From positions 40,879-104,878 of the forward strand of contig SUWH01000006.1 of the NCBI GenBank assembly GCA_015061605.1: 64,000 nucleotides of DNA, read 5' to 3'. Positions within the stretch are counted from its first letter, which is position 1. The number at the start of each line of letters is the position of its first letter. Position numbers and translations under genes: made by a program. The DNA comes from Lentisphaerota bacterium. GTDB lineage: Bacteria > Verrucomicrobiota > Lentisphaeria > Victivallales > Victivallaceae. Below are positions 53,103 to 61,818 of this stretch, one piece after another. The notes beneath the pieces were generated by a model. That model worked only from the letters and a program-made list of their open reading frames with translations. It ran no database searches and was not told the DNA's origin.

Positions 53103-54034
53103 AAAAAATCGTCGTAATGGGCGCCAATGCCGCGCGTCAGAAAACATTGTTTTTCAAATCCTTTCGCCCCGGAGAAGTCAACCGGGCAGTACGAATGACT
53201 GAAGTCGCATCCGGGAAAGGTATCAACTTCTGCCGCGCCGCCAAATTCTGGGGCAGAGCCACTGCTGAAGTCGTACAGTTCGCAGGAGGAGATAATGGAA
53301 AATTTCTGATCGATGCACTCATTAAAGAGGGGATAACGGCTCATTCTGTCCGGTGCAAAGCGCCGTTGCGGATATGTTCGACATGCATCGATAAAAGTAC
53401 TTCAAGTGCTACGGAATTGATCGAACCATCCGGAGCTGCGACCGCCGGTGAGTGCGGGGAATTTGTCGATCTTTTTGAAAATGCTCTTGCCGGAGCTTCC
53501 GGAGTTGCGGTCTGCGGAACGCTGCCGGGGGATACTTCACCCGGACTCTATATGCAGATCGCACACCTTGCAGTAAAAAAATCTCTGCCGTTACTGCTTG
53601 ATATTTGCAAAGATGTTACGCCTTTGCTTGAGCTGCCGCAGACGGTTTTAAAGGTGAACCGGGAAGAACTGGGCAAAATCACCGGGAAAGGGGAAGTTTC
53701 TTCCGGATTGTCATGGCTCTTTGAACGGCATAAATTGCAATATGCCGCCATTACCGACGGTGCCGGATGCGCCTATGCTTCAGACGGCAAGACTCTTGCC
53801 AAATATCATATCCCCGCTTTGCCCGAAGTTGCCAATCCCATCGGCTGCGGCGATACGGCAAGTGCCATATTATTAAGTGAACTTTTATGCGGAAACGATT
53901 TTATTTCCGCCTTCCGTGCTGCGCTCGGCGGAGCAAGTGCCAATGCCGAAAGCTGGGTCCCGGCCGAATTTGATGCCGCCCGCGCCCGGGAACTTGCCGC
54001 CGCCGTAAAGGTCGAAAGTTGCACGTTGAAATGA
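53099..54034 (+). CDS. PfkB-family carbohydrate kinase (LacC/FruK-like)
   Basis: 311 residues. An N-terminal VNRAVRMTEVASGKGINFCRAA resembles the substrate-binding region of 1-phosphofructokinase and tagatose-6-phosphate kinase. The C-terminal NPIGCGDTASAILLSELL is the PfkB signature 2 with the catalytic Asp; the usual GAGD is GCGD here. DLDS-type residues of other kinases are absent. The start overlaps the ADH stop (ATGA). The likely substrate is a sugar phosphate. No terminator was seen before the next gene, 17 bp downstream. Confidence 0.85.
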   Translation: MKKIVVMGANAARQKTLFFKSFRPGEVNRAVRMTEVASGKGINFCRAAKFWGRATAEVVQFAGGDNGKFLIDALIKEGITAHSVRCKAPLRICSTCIDKSTSSATELIEPSGAATAGECGEFVDLFENALAGASGVAVCGTLPGDTSPGLYMQIAHLAVKKSLPLLLDICKDVTPLLELPQTVLKVNREELGKITGKGEVSSGLSWLFERHKLQYAAITDGAGCAYASDGKTLAKYHIPALPEVANPIGCGDTASAILLSELLCGNDFISAFRAALGGASANAESWVPAEFDAARARELAAAVKVESCTLK

Positions 54035-54051
54035 TTTACGGAGTTTGAATT

Positions 54052-57000
54052 ATGAATGAAAACCGTCCTCTGAATGCCGCCAATGATATTCCGGTGTTGA
54101 GCGGAGTGAATTTTTACAGTACCTTCAATCCGGTGTTGTGGTGCGGGATGACTGCTTTTGAACTTGAGCGTGCCATTCCCGGTCTTTTCAGACAGCCTGC
54201 CGGTTTTGTATTGCTGGTCGCCGCATTTTTTGTCCTGCCGACCTTGTTCAATACGCGGGTATCCTCCTATCTCATGGCGCGTTTCCCCTGCCGGAATATC
54301 CTCTCCTGTGCCAAGGTGGCAGAAGTTCTGACTGCGCTGGTGCTGCTGGTTATACATCTGATACTGCCGGATTTTCTGCTGATGGTGCCGCTTGCGTTGA
54401 TGACCATGCTGCTGGGTATCGAATATGCCATGTACCGTCCGGCATTGCGGGTCTTTATGGCTACGACTTTGCCTAAAAGGAAGCTCAGTGAAGCGGTAGG
54501 TAAAGTTCAGGGGGGGGCTTTGCTCGGAGGAGCGTTGGGTGTGTCGGTTGTCGTTACCGGCAGATTGTTTAACCTTGATCCATTGTGGGGCGGATTGCTG
54601 TTTACCTTATCTGCGGTCCGGGCATTGGTTCTGGCGACCCGCATCCGTACTGCTGATGCGCTTCAACCGTGGGCGCGCTTCACACTGCTGCGGAAGTTGA
54701 AACAGGTACGCTGGGAAAACCAGAATCTGCGTCAGGAATTGCGGATATCACTTCTGGGTGAGATATATTCCATTGCCATGTTGATATTCATTATTTCGCT
54801 CACGGCACAATATGCAAATGAGATACTGTTGTGTTTCGGCAGCCGTCCCGGGTACGATGTACTGGCATTGATGGTATTGATGATACTGCCGCTTGCCGGA
54901 GGGGCGATCGGATGTTTTACCGCCGGCAGAGTTTCCCGGGAACGGGTCGAACTCGGACTTATTCCGGGGGCCGGAATATTGCTGATTCTGCTGCTTGCCG
55001 GACTCGGCGTGATCTCCTCCCGTCAGGGTGGAATTTATGAATACATTCTTTTAGGCTGCGGTCTTTTTGCTCTCGGGACGGTTGTCGGTTGTCTGATGGT
55101 GCCGTTCCAGAGTTTTCAGGAATTTTTTGTCCGCCGGGAATTTCTGCCGGTATTCTTCGTCGGTTATTACCGGAAGTTCGGAATGGCGGTCATTACTGCG
55201 GTCATTGTTACCGGTATTGCCTTTTATTACCACCAGCAGGTGCCTACGGCATTTTACGCACTGGCTTTGCTGACAGCAGGATTATTGGGATTGGCGTGCC
55301 GGATGATGCCGCACATACTGCTGCGCGCCGGAGCATTCATACTGTTGAGAACTCTCTACCGTCTGGATATTGATCATCAGGACAATCTCCCGGAAGATGG
55401 TGGAACGCTGCTGGTCGCCAACCGTTCAAGTTTTGTCGATATGCTGTTTATCACCGGAGCAACCAGCCGTCCGGTGCGCTTTATGATGCACGAACACTTC
55501 AACCGCGCCACCTGGTTGCGGACGCTTTGCCGGGCGGCCGGTTTTCTGGAAGTCCCGTCCAACAAGCCGAAAAAATTACAGCAGCTTTTTGCCAAAACCG
55601 GAGAGATGTTGCGTAACGGCGAAATGATTTGTATTTTCCCTGAAGGCAATGTTACCCGCAATGGGGTGATGTCCGGTTTCCGCAACGGGGTAAAGGAGAT
55701 GCTTCCGGATGATGTGGATATTCCGGTCATTCCGGTCCACATCGGTATGACCTGGGGCAGTATATTCTCCTGTTATTACGGCAAGTTCAAGCTGCAATGG
55801 CCCGAAGAACTGCCTCATCCGGCAATGCTTACCGTCGGGATGCCGGTTTCTCCGGAAACTTCTGCTTATGAAATGCGGATCATCCTTTCGGAACTTGCGG
55901 CACAGACCAAGTGCCGGATAATTCCCGGAGAACGCCCCTTTCATTCCCAATTCGCGTGGCTCGCCCGCCGTCACCCCGGAGAGAGCTTTATCAAAGAATT
56001 GCGGGACGGAAAAATTGTTTTTTCCAAACACATCAATCTGCTTTGCCGCTGTATACTTTTCAGCCGCTATTTGCGGAGAAAACGGCGGGGCGGCGGCGAA
56101 TACATTGGAATCATGCTGCCCAATTCCATAGCCTTCTTTCAGGCATTTACTGCGGTGCTTATGGCAGACAAGATACCGGCGATCATCAACTACACATCCA
56201 GTGCTGAAGCCCGGCAAAGGGCAATTGAAAAAGCCCATTTGAGAACAGTCATCACCAGCAGATCGTTGTTGGAAAAGTTGAAAATACCCGTTTCTTCCGG
56301 TATGATTTTCATCGAAGACATCAACCGGATCACCCGTACCAGGATCGTTGCCACCTGGTGGAAATTTTTGATCAAAATTCTGCCGCACGCCGAATTGATG
56401 AAGTTGATTTCCCCCGGGAGCTGGGATGATCCGTTGCGGACTGCAGTTGTGTTGTTTTCCAGCGGTTCAACCGGAATACCCAAAGGGATAATGTTGAGCC
56501 ATCACAATATTTTTTCCAATGTGCAGTCGGTTTCGCGCAGTATAGCGTGGAGCAAAAGAGATCCGATCCCCGGCAATTTGCCGTTGTTCCACTCTTTCGG
56601 TATGGCGGCGTGCTTGTGGATGCCGCTTTATTACGGCAGTGAAGTTACCATGCTTCCCAATCCGCTGGATGCTGCCGGTGTCGGACAGGTGTTGAGAGAG
56701 AGAAAGTGTACGGTACTCTTTGCCACACCGAGTTTCCTCCAGTTGTATATGCGCCGGTGTAACGGGGATGACTTCAAATCCTTGCGCCTTGTCATTGCCG
56801 GAGCGGAAAAACTGCGGGATGATATCGCCGATAAGTTCCATGAAATGACGGGTTTGGTTATCGCAGAGGCCTACGGATGTACCGAATTGTCTCCCGTGGT
56901 TTCCATAAATCTGGCACATTCGGTGCTGGAACTCGGAGTAAAGGTCGCCCAGCGCGGCAGTGTCGGACCGTCTCTTCCCGGGATTTGTGCCAAAATCGTT

Positions 57001-57510
57001 GATCCATCAACCTTTAAACTTCTGCCCGAAGAGAGCGATGGTCTGCTGATCGTCAAAGGCGCACTTGTGATGAAAGGTTATCTCAATGACCCGGAAAAGA
57101 CCAATGAAGTCATCCGGGACAACTGGTATGTCACCGGAGATATCGGCCGAATGGACCGTAACGGTTTTATCACACTTACCGGACGGCTTTCCCGTTTCAG
57201 TAAAATTGCCGGAGAAATGGTTCCGCATGAACTTGTGGAGCGCGAAATCAACAATATCATCCAGCCGGACAGCCGTATTCTGGCTGTTACCGGCGCGCCG
57301 GATGCGGATAAGGGCGAACATCTGGTGGTCTTCTATACCGATTCGGAACTTCTCGCTCCGGAACAGGTCGTCCGTAAACTCCGGGAGCGCAAGATACCCA
57401 ATCTGTGGATACCGAAGGCGGAGAACTTTATCAAAATCGGAGAATTGCCCATGCTCGGCAGCGGAAAACTCGATCTTGTCGGACTTGCTGAAATGGCAAA
57501 AAAGTATTGA
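54052..57510 (+). CDS. Aas-like fusion: MFS permease + PlsC acyltransferase + AMP-dependent acyl-ACP synthetase
   Basis: 1152 residues. Residues ~1-430 are about twelve membrane segments of an MFS/LplT-like lysophospholipid transporter. Residues ~440-640 are a PlsC-type acyltransferase with FPEGNVTRNG. Residues ~640-1150 are an acyl-AMP ligase with VLFSSGSTGIPKGIMLSHHN near residue 800, then AEAYGCTELSPV and WYVTGDIGRMDRNGF. Together they should import lyso-phospholipid and re-acylate it. The catalytic HxxxxD motif of PlsC reads NRSSFVD, so the His is Arg (CGT at 55423-55425). This is a point for checking: a reading error, inactivation or a lineage variant. Confidence 0.9.
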   Translation: MNENRPLNAANDIPVLSGVNFYSTFNPVLWCGMTAFELERAIPGLFRQPAGFVLLVAAFFVLPTLFNTRVSSYLMARFPCRNILSCAKVAEVLTALVLLVIHLILPDFLLMVPLALMTMLLGIEYAMYRPALRVFMATTLPKRKLSEAVGKVQGGALLGGALGVSVVVTGRLFNLDPLWGGLLFTLSAVRALVLATRIRTADALQPWARFTLLRKLKQVRWENQNLRQELRISLLGEIYSIAMLIFIISLTAQYANEILLCFGSRPGYDVLALMVLMILPLAGGAIGCFTAGRVSRERVELGLIPGAGILLILLLAGLGVISSRQGGIYEYILLGCGLFALGTVVGCLMVPFQSFQEFFVRREFLPVFFVGYYRKFGMAVITAVIVTGIAFYYHQQVPTAFYALALLTAGLLGLACRMMPHILLRAGAFILLRTLYRLDIDHQDNLPEDGGTLLVANRSSFVDMLFITGATSRPVRFMMHEHFNRATWLRTLCRAAGFLEVPSNKPKKLQQLFAKTGEMLRNGEMICIFPEGNVTRNGVMSGFRNGVKEMLPDDVDIPVIPVHIGMTWGSIFSCYYGKFKLQWPEELPHPAMLTVGMPVSPETSAYEMRIILSELAAQTKCRIIPGERPFHSQFAWLARRHPGESFIKELRDGKIVFSKHINLLCRCILFSRYLRRKRRGGGEYIGIMLPNSIAFFQAFTAVLMADKIPAIINYTSSAEARQRAIEKAHLRTVITSRSLLEKLKIPVSSGMIFIEDINRITRTRIVATWWKFLIKILPHAELMKLISPGSWDDPLRTAVVLFSSGSTGIPKGIMLSHHNIFSNVQSVSRSIAWSKRDPIPGNLPLFHSFGMAACLWMPLYYGSEVTMLPNPLDAAGVGQVLRERKCTVLFATPSFLQLYMRRCNGDDFKSLRLVIAGAEKLRDDIADKFHEMTGLVIAEAYGCTELSPVVSINLAHSVLELGVKVAQRGSVGPSLPGICAKIVDPSTFKLLPEESDGLLIVKGALVMKGYLNDPEKTNEVIRDNWYVTGDIGRMDRNGFITLTGRLSRFSKIAGEMVPHELVEREINNIIQPDSRILAVTGAPDADKGEHLVVFYTDSELLAPEQVVRKLRERKIPNLWIPKAENFIKIGELPMLGSGKLDLVGLAEMAKKY

Positions 57511-57568
57511 AATACCGGATAACGGCAATAGCGCAAGGATTTTTTTATGTGACAACTGTTGTTGTTGC

Positions 57569-57597
57569 TTGATTTAGCAGCAATGTTGAAGTATATT
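57569..57597 (+). promoter_or_regulatory. Promoter of the YebC-family gene
   Basis: TTGATT (57569-57574), a 17 nt spacer and TATATT (57592-57597), 46 bp before the ATG. Confidence 0.7.
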
Positions 57598-57643
57598 ATA
57601 GGAATAATAGTGTCGTTTTTTCATTAACACAGGAGTTTTTATT

Positions 57644-58396
57644 ATGTCCGGACACAGTAAATGGGCCAATATCAAGCACAAAAAAGAAGCCGCCGACAGA
57701 CAGAAAGGTAAAATGTTCTCCCGCGTCGGTAAAGAGATCATGGTCGCTGCCAAAAACGGCGGTGCCGATCCCAACACCAACCCCGCTCTCCGCGCCGCTC
57801 TCACCGCTGCCAAAGCGGTCAATATGCCCAATGCCAATATTGACCGTGCCATCAAAAAAGGTATCGGTGAACTCGGCGATGTGGTTTTTGAAGAGATCAT
57901 GTACGAAGGTTACGGCGCCGGCGGTGTCGCCGTTATCGTTGACTGCCTGACCGATAACCGCAACCGTTCCATCAGCGAAGTCCGTATGGCTTTTGAACGC
58001 AACAACGGCAACCTTGCCGCTTCCGGAGCGGTTTCCCGTATGTTCAAGCGTCAGGCTCACTTCATCATCACCGGCGAATGGGCTGATGAAGAGAAACTTA
58101 TGGACATCGTCCTCGATGCCGGTGCCAACGATCTCATCGTCGAAGACGGCGAAGCAGAGATCTGGGCCGATCCCGAAAACTTTGAAGCTCTTGTCAAGGT
58201 CTTTGAAGAAAAAGGCATCGTCACCGATACCGCCGAACAGACCCGCAAGCCGGAAATGACCGTCAACATCACCGATGCCAAGGTCGCTTCCCAGGTTATC
58301 CGCATGATCGAAAAGCTCGAAGAAAGCGACGACGTCCAGAACGTTACCGCCAACTATCTTATCGACGATTCCATCGCCGACCAGATCGAAGATTGA
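57644..58396 (+). CDS. YebC/PmpR family protein
   Basis: 250 residues, the usual length. MSGHSKWANIKHKKEAADRQ is the family's invariant start, followed by GRVGKEIMVAAKNGGADPNTN-type segments, NIDRAIKKGIGE and the acidic C-terminal region. Members act as transcriptional regulators or, as shown for some, assist translation at difficult proline motifs. An AGGAG ribosome site precedes the ATG. It has its own promoter, and pgi starts 28 bp after it. Codon use is strongly biased. Confidence 0.95.
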   Translation: MSGHSKWANIKHKKEAADRQKGKMFSRVGKEIMVAAKNGGADPNTNPALRAALTAAKAVNMPNANIDRAIKKGIGELGDVVFEEIMYEGYGAGGVAVIVDCLTDNRNRSISEVRMAFERNNGNLAASGAVSRMFKRQAHFIITGEWADEEKLMDIVLDAGANDLIVEDGEAEIWADPENFEALVKVFEEKGIVTDTAEQTRKPEMTVNITDAKVASQVIRMIEKLEESDDVQNVTANYLIDDSIADQIED

Positions 58397-58424
58397 TCAC
58401 CTTTTCGGGAGCATAGTTGCGGTC

Positions 58425-59966
58425 ATGAATTGGCAAACTCGTTCACAGAAGTACACTTTGACTGATTTTGAAAGCGGTTTTTCCATCTCCTTTGCCGGGA
58501 TGAACTTTTCTGAAGCGGAGCTTGAAGCTCTTGATTCAAAGTTTGAACGTGCCGCTTCGGAAATGAAAAAGCTTGAAGCCGGAGCGATCAAAAATCCGGA
58601 TGAACAGCGCAAAGTCACCCATTTTACCGACCGCATATCTTATCCGGACAGCGACGGATTCCGCGAAGTTGAGGAGTTTTCTGCCGCTGTCCGTTCTGCC
58701 GGAAAATTCGATGCCGTTGTCGTCAACGGCATCGGCGGTTCTGCTCTCGGACCGCAGTTGATGCAGTTCGCCGTCAACGGTCCTTACTGGAATGAACTTT
58801 CCCGCGAACAGCGCAAAAACGGTTTGAAAATCTATTTTCTTGATAATACCGACTCTGCCGGTTTTGCCGATCTGCTGGAAGTTATGGATCCGGAACGCAC
58901 CTTGCATCTGGTCATTTCCAAATCCGGCGGTACGCAGGAGACCCGCAACAACATGATCGCCATGGAGGATTTTTACGCTTCGCGTAATTTGAAATTCGGC
59001 GATCACGCGGTCGCAGTCACCATGCAGGGCAGCCAGCTTTACAAACACGCCATTGAAGCCGGGTATCTGAAAATTTTCAATATGGCTGATTCTGTCGGCG
59101 GCCGTACCAGTGAAACCGCCATCGTCGGACACCTCCCTGCCGCTCTCACCGGGATCGATTTCAAACGTTTTCTTTCCGGCGCCTGCGCTATGGATGAGTG
59201 GACGCGTTCCAATGATGCCCGTAACAATCCGGCGATGATGCTCGCCGCCATGTGGTACATTGCCGGAAACGGCAGGGGCGACCGTAACATGGTCATCGTG
59301 CCGTACAGTGACCGTCTGGTACTGCTTTCGCGTTACTTGCAGCAGCTCGTTATGGAAAGTCTGGGCAAGGAACTTGATCTGGACGGCAATACCGTCCATC
59401 AGGGGTTGAATGTTTTCGGCAACAAGGGTGGTACCGATGCCCACGCCTTTATCCAGCAACTCAATGACGGCAGGGATGATTTTTTTGCCACCTTTATCGA
59501 AGTCCAGCAGGATGCCGCCAAGCTTCCGATCGGTAACAACACCGCCATGGGAGATTATCTCCACGGCTTCTTTGAAGGTCTCTGCGCCGCGCTTCGCAAC
59601 AAAGGACGGCAGATCATCACCATCCGCATCCCGCAGATCACGGTATTTGAACTCGGTCAGATCATTGCGCTTTATGAACGCGCGGTCGCCGTTTATGCGG
59701 AATTCATCAATATCAACGCTTTCCACCAGCCCGGTGTGCAGGCGTATAAACTTGCTGCCAAAGATGCGCTTGCTCTGCGCGGCAAAGTGCTTGATTTCCT
59801 GGTACAGCATCCGGAATTTTCCGGTACAGCTTGCGAACTTGCCGCCGCGGCAGATTTGCCGGACAGCGCAGTGGAAATTTCCGGCATTCTCGACCGTGCC
59901 GCCGTCAACGGTGAACTTGTCACCCGCAAATCCTGCAATAACAACTGGATATATTCTGCCAAGTGA
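58425..59966 (+). CDS. pgi: Glucose-6-phosphate isomerase
   Basis: 513 residues. VVNGIGGSALGPQLMQ, LVISKSGGTQETRNN (the sugar-phosphate-binding SKSG.T.ET), VHQGLNVFGNKGGTDAHAFIQQL and AYKLAAKDAL place it in the isomerase family, in the longer variant seen in some PVC and Spirochaete genomes. The last ~60 residues (GTACELAAAADLPDSAVEIS) look like a small winged-helix-like tail beyond the catalytic core. It interconverts glucose-6-P and fructose-6-P. The ribosome site is a GGGAG 13 nt upstream, rather distant. The GTG of rsmE overlaps its stop. Confidence 0.93.
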   Translation: MNWQTRSQKYTLTDFESGFSISFAGMNFSEAELEALDSKFERAASEMKKLEAGAIKNPDEQRKVTHFTDRISYPDSDGFREVEEFSAAVRSAGKFDAVVVNGIGGSALGPQLMQFAVNGPYWNELSREQRKNGLKIYFLDNTDSAGFADLLEVMDPERTLHLVISKSGGTQETRNNMIAMEDFYASRNLKFGDHAVAVTMQGSQLYKHAIEAGYLKIFNMADSVGGRTSETAIVGHLPAALTGIDFKRFLSGACAMDEWTRSNDARNNPAMMLAAMWYIAGNGRGDRNMVIVPYSDRLVLLSRYLQQLVMESLGKELDLDGNTVHQGLNVFGNKGGTDAHAFIQQLNDGRDDFFATFIEVQQDAAKLPIGNNTAMGDYLHGFFEGLCAALRNKGRQIITIRIPQITVFELGQIIALYERAVAVYAEFININAFHQPGVQAYKLAAKDALALRGKVLDFLVQHPEFSGTACELAAAADLPDSAVEISGILDRAAVNGELVTRKSCNNNWIYSAK

Positions 59967-60676
59967 ATTTATTGCTCATTGACCAAAACGATTTCACCGC
60001 CCCCGGAAAAATCCTGATTTCCGGGCGGCGTTTTTTGCAATTACGAGATGTGATCAAACCGCAGATAGGCGAAACTATCCGTACCGGAATAAAAAACGGC
60101 AATACCGGCAAAGCCGCCGTACTGGAATTTCATGATGATCACGTTGTCATGGAAACTGTCCTTGATACGCCGCCGCCTGCGCCGTCGCCTGTTACGCTGG
60201 TCTGCGCCATGCAGCGGCCGCTGACCTTCAAAAAGATCCTCCACGGCGCACTGACTATGGGCGTGAAAAAAATCCACTTCATCCACGCCGCCAAGGTGGA
60301 AAAAAGCTACTGGCAATCCGCCGTCCTGCGGGATGCCGAACTCGATCTGGAGATCCGCCTCGCCCTTGAACAATGCGGCGACACCGTCTATCCGGAACTC
60401 GAATTTCACACCAGATTCAAACCCTTTGCTGAAGATATTCTGCCGCAACTGGTCGAAACTTCAGCTTTGGCACTTTTCGGGCATCCCCGCGCCACGACCC
60501 CGGTTCCCGTTCCTCCGGAAAGCGGTTCGATCATCCTTGCCGCCGGGCCGGAAGGCGGTTTCAACGAATTTGAAAACACTGTGCTTGAAGAGGCCGGACT
60601 CCTTCCCGTCACCCTCGGTGCCCGGGTTTTACGCAGTGAATATGCTGTGACCGCTCTTTTGGCAAAATTGAGCTGA
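59963..60676 (+). CDS. rsmE: 16S rRNA (uracil-1498-N3)-methyltransferase RsmE
   Basis: 237 residues from a GTG that overlaps the pgi stop (GTGA). The N-terminal PUA-like domain holds GRRFLQLRDVIKPQIGE. The SPOUT domain has AMQRPLTFKKILHGAL, ILAAGPEGGFNEFE (S-adenosylmethionine loop EGGF) and the closing LGARVLRSEYAVTALLA, close to the LG.RILR.ETA motif. It methylates U1498 of 16S rRNA. A 21 bp palindrome follows the stop codon. Confidence 0.93.
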   Translation: MNLLLIDQNDFTAPGKILISGRRFLQLRDVIKPQIGETIRTGIKNGNTGKAAVLEFHDDHVVMETVLDTPPPAPSPVTLVCAMQRPLTFKKILHGALTMGVKKIHFIHAAKVEKSYWQSAVLRDAELDLEIRLALEQCGDTVYPELEFHTRFKPFAEDILPQLVETSALALFGHPRATTPVPVPPESGSIILAAGPEGGFNEFENTVLEEAGLLPVTLGARVLRSEYAVTALLAKLS

Positions 60677-60697
60677 ATATTGTATGCCATACAATAT
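60677..60697. promoter_or_regulatory. Perfect 21 bp palindrome upstream of pdxY
   Basis: Arms of 10 nt (ATATTGTATG and its complement) around a single C, starting 1 nt after the rsmE stop and ending 6 nt before the -35 box of the pdxY promoter. Its symmetry and position suit an operator for a dimeric regulator; there is no T-tract for a terminator. Confidence 0.55.
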
Positions 60698-60703
60698 GTG
60701 AAA

Positions 60704-60732
60704 TTGCATTTGTTTCTGTCTGCGTGTATATT
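60704..60732 (+). promoter_or_regulatory. Promoter of the pyridoxamine kinase gene
   Basis: TTGCAT (60704-60709), a 17 nt spacer and TATATT (60727-60732), 41 bp before the ATG. Confidence 0.65.
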
Positions 60733-60773
60733 TACAGAAATTATAATCAAGTTTTACAGGAGTTTATTCTATT

Positions 60774-61610
60774 ATGAAACGTGTTCTGTCGATCCAGGAT
60801 ATTTCCTGCGTTGGAAAGTGTTCGCTTACGGTGGCTCTGCCGATCATTTCTGCGGCAGGGATCGAAACGGCAATTCTGCCAACGGCGGTGCTTTCCACTC
60901 ATACGGTATTCAACGGATTTACTTTCCGCGATCTTACCGATGATATTCCCGGTATCGCCGAACACTGGCTGGAGGAAAAAATCAAATTTGACGGTATCTC
61001 CACCGGATATCTCGGTTCTTTCCGTCAGATCGAACTGGTCGAAAAAATCTTTGATGATTTCTCCCATCCCGGTATGCTTCGTTTTGTCGATCCAGCTATG
61101 GGTGACAACGGCAAACTTTATCCCGGATTCGATGAAGCATTTGCCCGCAAGATGGGCGAACTTTGCGGTAAAGCCGATATTATCGTGCCCAACTTCACTG
61201 AAGCGGCATTCATGCTCGGCGAAGAATACATGGCTGATAAAGATTATTCGGCAGATGATGTCAAAGCTCTGCTCAAACGCCTTTGCGGTCTGGGTTCTCC
61301 CATCGCCGCCATCACCGGAGTTTCTCTCGAAAAGGGCAAATATGGCGTTATGGCTTACGACAGTACCAAAGATGAATACTGCGAATATTACAGCGAACAT
61401 CTCCCTTACAGCTTCCACGGTACCGGAGATGTCTTCTCCAGCGCCTGTTTCGCCGCACTGATGTACGGTAAACCTCTCGCTGAAGCATTGAAAGTCGCCG
61501 TCGAATTCACCATCGAAGCCATCCGCCAAACCGTTGCCCAGGAAAACCCCATCTGGTACGGTGTCGATTTTGAACTCGCCATCCCCAAACTTCTCGAACT
61601 TTTGAAATAA
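60774..61610 (+). CDS. Pyridoxamine/pyridoxal kinase (PdxY/PdxK-type)
   Basis: 278 residues. MKRVLSIQDISCVGKCSLT, VLSTHTVFNGFTFRDLTD and ISTGYLGSFRQIELV are typical of the pyridoxamine kinase branch of the ribokinase superfamily. FVDPAMGDNGKLYPGFD and IIVPNFTEAAFMLGE follow, then the catalytic YSFHGTGDVFSSA (GTGD). It phosphorylates vitamin B6 vitamers. An AGGAG ribosome site precedes the ATG. A promoter and a palindromic operator-like site lie upstream, and a long palindromic repeat element follows 13 bp after the stop. Confidence 0.9.
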   Translation: MKRVLSIQDISCVGKCSLTVALPIISAAGIETAILPTAVLSTHTVFNGFTFRDLTDDIPGIAEHWLEEKIKFDGISTGYLGSFRQIELVEKIFDDFSHPGMLRFVDPAMGDNGKLYPGFDEAFARKMGELCGKADIIVPNFTEAAFMLGEEYMADKDYSADDVKALLKRLCGLGSPIAAITGVSLEKGKYGVMAYDSTKDEYCEYYSEHLPYSFHGTGDVFSSACFAALMYGKPLAEALKVAVEFTIEAIRQTVAQENPIWYGVDFELAIPKLLELLK

Positions 61611-61623
61611 GGTGGATGGCATC

Positions 61624-61705
61624 GGGGAGGGGAAAAACCTCTTTTCACGGGAAAAGAGGTTTTTCCCCTCCCCGAACCCCACCCTTTTTCGAGAAAAGCG
61701 GAGTG
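61624..61705 (-). repeat. Long palindromic element, copy 2 (inverted orientation)
   Basis: A perfect 23 bp hairpin (61624-61646 and 61651-61673, loop ACGG). On its right an asymmetric arm contains CTTTTTCGAGAAAAGCG. Read on the minus strand this matches copy 1 at 44454-44527, including the arm, with a few substitutions. It sits directly downstream of pdxY and might act as its terminator, although no clean T-run follows. Confidence 0.85.
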
Positions 61706-61750
61706 TTGCAGTTTTCGTTGTCGCGGCATGGGAAATTTTTCATTTTCTCC

Positions 61751-61779
61751 TTGACAAAGCAGATAGTATCAGATATATT
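61751..61779 (+). promoter_or_regulatory. Promoter of the D-threonine-aldolase-like gene
   Basis: TTGACA (61751-61756), a 17 nt spacer and TATATT (61774-61779), 39 bp before the ATG; the best consensus match in the window. Confidence 0.8.
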
Positions 61780-61818
61780 TGCTGAAAAGCATCTGTAATT
61801 TTGGAAAGGGAAAACATT

